Part shown: positions 62,601 through 64,000 of the stretch, piece after piece
Layout of the letters: every line of letters begins with the position of its first letter
Position numbering within the stretch: the first letter of the stretch is position 1
Assembly: GCA_036023115.1 (NCBI GenBank)
Contig: JAYKKT010000046.1
Coordinates: forward strand, 3,187,001-3,251,000
Length of the DNA: 64,000 nt
Source of the DNA: Brasenia schreberi
Lineage: Eukaryota; Streptophyta; Magnoliopsida; Nymphaeales; Cabombaceae
Direction of reading: 5' to 3'
Made by a program: the position numbers and the translations under genes
The notes under the pieces: generated by a model
Databases searched by the model: none
Seen by the model: the letters and a program-made list of their open reading frames with translations, nothing else
Told to the model about the DNA's origin: nothing

Positions 62601-64000
62601 TTGGCTTATCATGAGAGAACAAAACATACAGAAGTAGATTATCATTTCATTCGAGAGAAAATACTAAAGCAGTACCAAAAAGAATATTGTGGAAGAATAT
62701 GGACAAGTTGGGTGTATGTAGTGTTTTCAACCCAACTTGAGGGGGAGTGTTGAGAGGAACACCTAGATATAGTCAAAGTCTATTTCAGTCTATAACCAGC
62801 AGTTATTTCTTTTTGTTTTTAAAGGTTCCTTTATTTTCATTTCATTAATGGCACACTCGTAATATGCCATGTACCGTATGTATTTAAGTCTCCACGGATT
62901 AACCTTAGTGACTAACACACGATATTAATCAAAAGAGAGAGAGACGGTGGCTGCCGTGAACAATACAAGAGGATGATCGGCAGCCAATCATTGTTCTCCC
63001 CAATGTTGCGCCTGTGTTTGCTGCTAAACTAACAGCTGTAACTAAAAAAGTTGTAGCTACTCATTAACTTTTACCAGTACCAGTTTATACACATACAAAC
63101 AGAGACATATGCCCGCACATGCACATATATCCACAGAATGAATCTGGTGTTGTTCATTTCAATCATTTGAACATTCCTAGCATCCATAAAAGGGTTTAAA
63201 ACTAGGACTCATTCACCCTGCAAGTATATATGTCATAAACTTCTAATAGGAAAAAGGTTTCCCTCCCCTCTTGCTAGATAGGGAACATAAAAGCACTTCA
63301 ACCCCCTGATGATCTCGAAATAATTGTTCACAGTAGCATAAATAACAAAAACAAAAGACAGGAAGCAGAAAAAAAACAACTCCAGCAAGTAAATTCAATA
63401 TTCATGAATATAATAATTTGATGGCTGCAACAAAAGAAACCATAGAACTCTTCTATCATACCTCAGAATGGAGTAGCATTCTCTCATCAAAACCAATTAA
63501 AGTACGACCATTTACTGATGATTGTTGAGCACTATGTTCTACAAAAAGAAACATGAAATACAATGTTTGAGAGAAGACGAAGGGCAATGCCACCAATCAC
63601 TCATTACATAGCATGCAGATATAGTTACACGCAAAATAAAAATTGTATATTGTTGATCAATAATATTCTGCCCTGAAACAGATAGACCTTATTTTCTGGA
63701 AGATTAAAACAGGAACATCTTATGATAGCAGCAGAAAATATATTGGAAGCCCTAATCAGCTACAGCAAATACATATCGTCCCAAAAAAAATCTCACTGGA
63801 ACTTGAACTAGGGTGCATCAGTGGGCACAAGTGGGACGAAAATAACAAAGCAATGAATGACAATTCAGGAGGAAAAGAAAAACAATGAACAAACCTTATT
63901 GCATCAAAGTGGAATAACAAGGAGTAGTTTTCAAGTTTCACAGATCACCGTGAACATCAAGTAGAAAACCCCAAAAGTTCACCTAGAATGAAGCCGCTAC
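41677..64000 (-). CDS. Histone deacetylase HDA15-like (RPD3 class II), 5' end outside window
   Basis: Zinc-dependent lysine deacetylase acting on chromatin in the nucleus. Exons in gene order: 64000-63983 (probable), 63538-63462, 58262-58187, 58028-57964, 57573-57518, 55664-55541, 55415-55290, 55162-55112, 52166-52098, 51245-51137, 49240-49161, 47901-47819, 47742-47697, 45362-45191, 41801-41677. All introns inside are GT-AG and every phase agrees, giving about 425 residues. Motifs: [22 protein letters not shown], catalytic His pair PPGHHAG, zinc ligands in DWDVHHGNG and [14 protein letters not shown], and the active-site Tyr in [19 protein letters not shown] and the basic tail with [11 protein letters not shown] match recalled HDA15 and not HDA5/18. 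The N-terminal RanBP2-type zinc finger of the family must lie to the right. The coding exons show no damage despite large transposon-filled introns. Confidence 0.93.
42251..42789. mobile_element. hAT-like MITE, family B, copy 1 (HDA15 last intron)
   Basis: 539 bp flanked by CATGAAAC (42243-42250) and CATGAGAC (42790-42797), 7 of 8 matching. It shares its whole length with the 56.9-kb copy in the same orientation (GTATCGATGCC/GTATCGGTACC, TTCTACATTCATTAATAA, GGTGCCCC). Inverted ends are AATGTCATAAAAATCG and CATTGTTGTAAATATC-like. Confidence 0.85.
46466..46865 (-). mobile_element. 5'-truncated LINE in HDA15 intron
   Basis: 400 bp flanked by the 13-bp direct repeat TTCATATGTTTAT (left copy has one extra T). 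On the minus strand it encodes the reverse-transcriptase C-terminus: [19 protein letters not shown] and the terminal IHVADP, with a TTGTATAA-type tail. One stop splits the frame. It lies between the exons at 45362 and 47697. Confidence 0.88.
50061..50216 (-). mobile_element. 156-bp mini-LINE with target duplication
   Basis: On the minus strand the LINE 5'UTR block (GGTCCCAAGCCCGGATAAAG, GTTAGGCTTCCGACAGCC) is joined after a short linker directly to the LINE 3' end (ATCCATGTAGCCGACCCC, then GGCTTAGTTGTT). The whole endonuclease and reverse transcriptase are missing. The direct repeat GCCTATCAA flanks it (50052-50060, 50217-50225). It could move only with enzymes supplied in trans. It lies in the HDA15 intron 49241-51136. 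Confidence 0.85.
53217..53288 (-). mobile_element. 40-bp LINE insertion with 16-bp target duplication
   Basis: CAAGGTCAATTTAAAC occurs at 53217-53232 and 53273-53288, exactly. Between them are only 40 bp of the LINE 3' end (minus strand: CCGACCCC ... GGCTTAGTTGTTGTT). It shows extreme 5' truncation during target-primed reverse transcription. It lies in the HDA15 intron 52167-55111. Confidence 0.9.
56911..57466. mobile_element. hAT-like MITE, family B, copy 2 (HDA15 intron)
   Basis: 556 bp flanked by the exact 8-bp repeat ATTAATGA (56903-56910, 57467-57474). Inverted ends are CAATGTTATAAATATTG and CAATATTGTAAATATCG. CGTACGATGCAATATG and TATCGTACAATACA strings are near the left end. The end sequence recalls the degenerate hAT at 29.7 kb (AGTGTTRT ends, GTATCG-rich flanks), a possible source of transposase. 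It lies about 40 bp inside the intron from the donor of the 57518 exon. Confidence 0.92.
58458..58741 (+). repeat. Copia 5' LTR
   Basis: 284 bp, TG...CA. It aligns end to end with the 3' LTR, with roughly one difference in ten positions by eye, so the insertion is old. Confidence 0.92.
60764..61446 (+). mobile_element. Non-autonomous hAT-like element, family A, copy 2 (inside copia)
   Basis: 683 bp in reverse orientation to the 17.8-kb copy. Flanking 8-bp repeats are ACTCTACT (60756-60763) and AATCTACT (61447-61454), one mismatch. Removing the element and one repeat joins copia sequence on both sides (NVDST before, [13 protein letters not shown] after). This shows that it inserted after the retrotransposon. 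Confidence 0.88.
62748..63034 (+). repeat. Copia 3' LTR
   Basis: 287 bp, TGTTGAGAGG to GCTAAACTAACA, directly after the PPT and before the GCTGT target repeat. Confidence 0.92.

Larger units (their letters stand above)
58458..63034 (+). mobile_element. Complete but inactive copia retrotransposon in HDA15 intron
   Basis: The 5-bp direct repeat GCTGT flanks it (58453-58457, 63035-63039). LTRs are 58458-58741 and 62748-63034. The PBS TGGTATCAGAGCC (58742-58754) pairs with initiator-Met tRNA. The PPT CTTGAGGGGGAG lies at 62736-62747. Order: gag ([20 protein letters not shown], about 59100); pre-integrase ([29 protein letters not shown], about 59870-60000); integrase core missing; integrase C-terminal part ([20 protein letters not shown]); RT ([20 protein letters not shown], about 61585); RNase H remnants to about 62700. 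Stops and the MITE at 60764 break it. It is antisense to HDA15. Confidence 0.92.

Noticed and set aside
1..64000. CRISPR arrays, operons, prokaryotic signals
   Set aside because: The spliced plant genes and retroelements show nuclear plant DNA; tandem repeats seen have no spacer structure.

Overview
This window is nuclear DNA from a flowering plant. It holds spliced genes with GT-AG introns, an IIc WRKY factor, an atypical bHLH of the UPBEAT1 type and an HDA15-type histone deacetylase. Between and inside them lie Ty1/copia, LINE, SINE, hAT and MULE remnants. Most intergenic DNA is AT-rich. I cannot place the species more finely from sequence alone.

Layout. Positions 1219-3114 (minus): complete three-exon WRKY gene, 310 aa. 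Positions 3.1-36 kb: gene-poor repeat country. It contains a decayed MULE with an OTU-like motif (about 8.8-10.9 kb), SINE copies, a 697-bp hAT-like element with a perfect 8-bp target duplication (17.8-18.5 kb), a rearranged LINE/copia complex (23.3-29.7 kb), a 3-kb degenerate hAT transposon (29.7-32.7 kb), a GC-rich 5'UTR-like patch (33.7-34.2 kb) and a 309-bp perfect inverted repeat in TA-rich DNA (34.8-35.5 kb). Positions 36796-37137 (minus): intact single-exon UPB1-like bHLH. Positions 41677-64000 (minus): an HDA15-like class II histone deacetylase running off the right edge. Fourteen exons plus a probable fifteenth partial exon can be joined in frame through canonical splice sites.

The HDA15 gene is the main result. 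About 1.28 kb of coding sequence is spread over more than 22 kb because its introns have collected transposons: two related hAT-like MITEs, three LINE-derived insertions (one 40 bp, one an internally deleted 156-bp mini-LINE) and a complete but dead copia element that itself carries a second hAT-like MITE. Target-site duplications are visible for every one of these, and every exon and catalytic residue in view is intact.

The three genes share a strand but are separate plant transcription units and not an operon. All three act in the nucleus: two are transcription factors and one is a chromatin deacetylase. Nothing in the sequence shows a shared pathway. I see no clear evidence of a wholly novel system. 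The most unusual structures are the perfect foldback, the inversion that split a LINE and a copia gag together, the mini-LINE family and the two hAT-like non-autonomous families.
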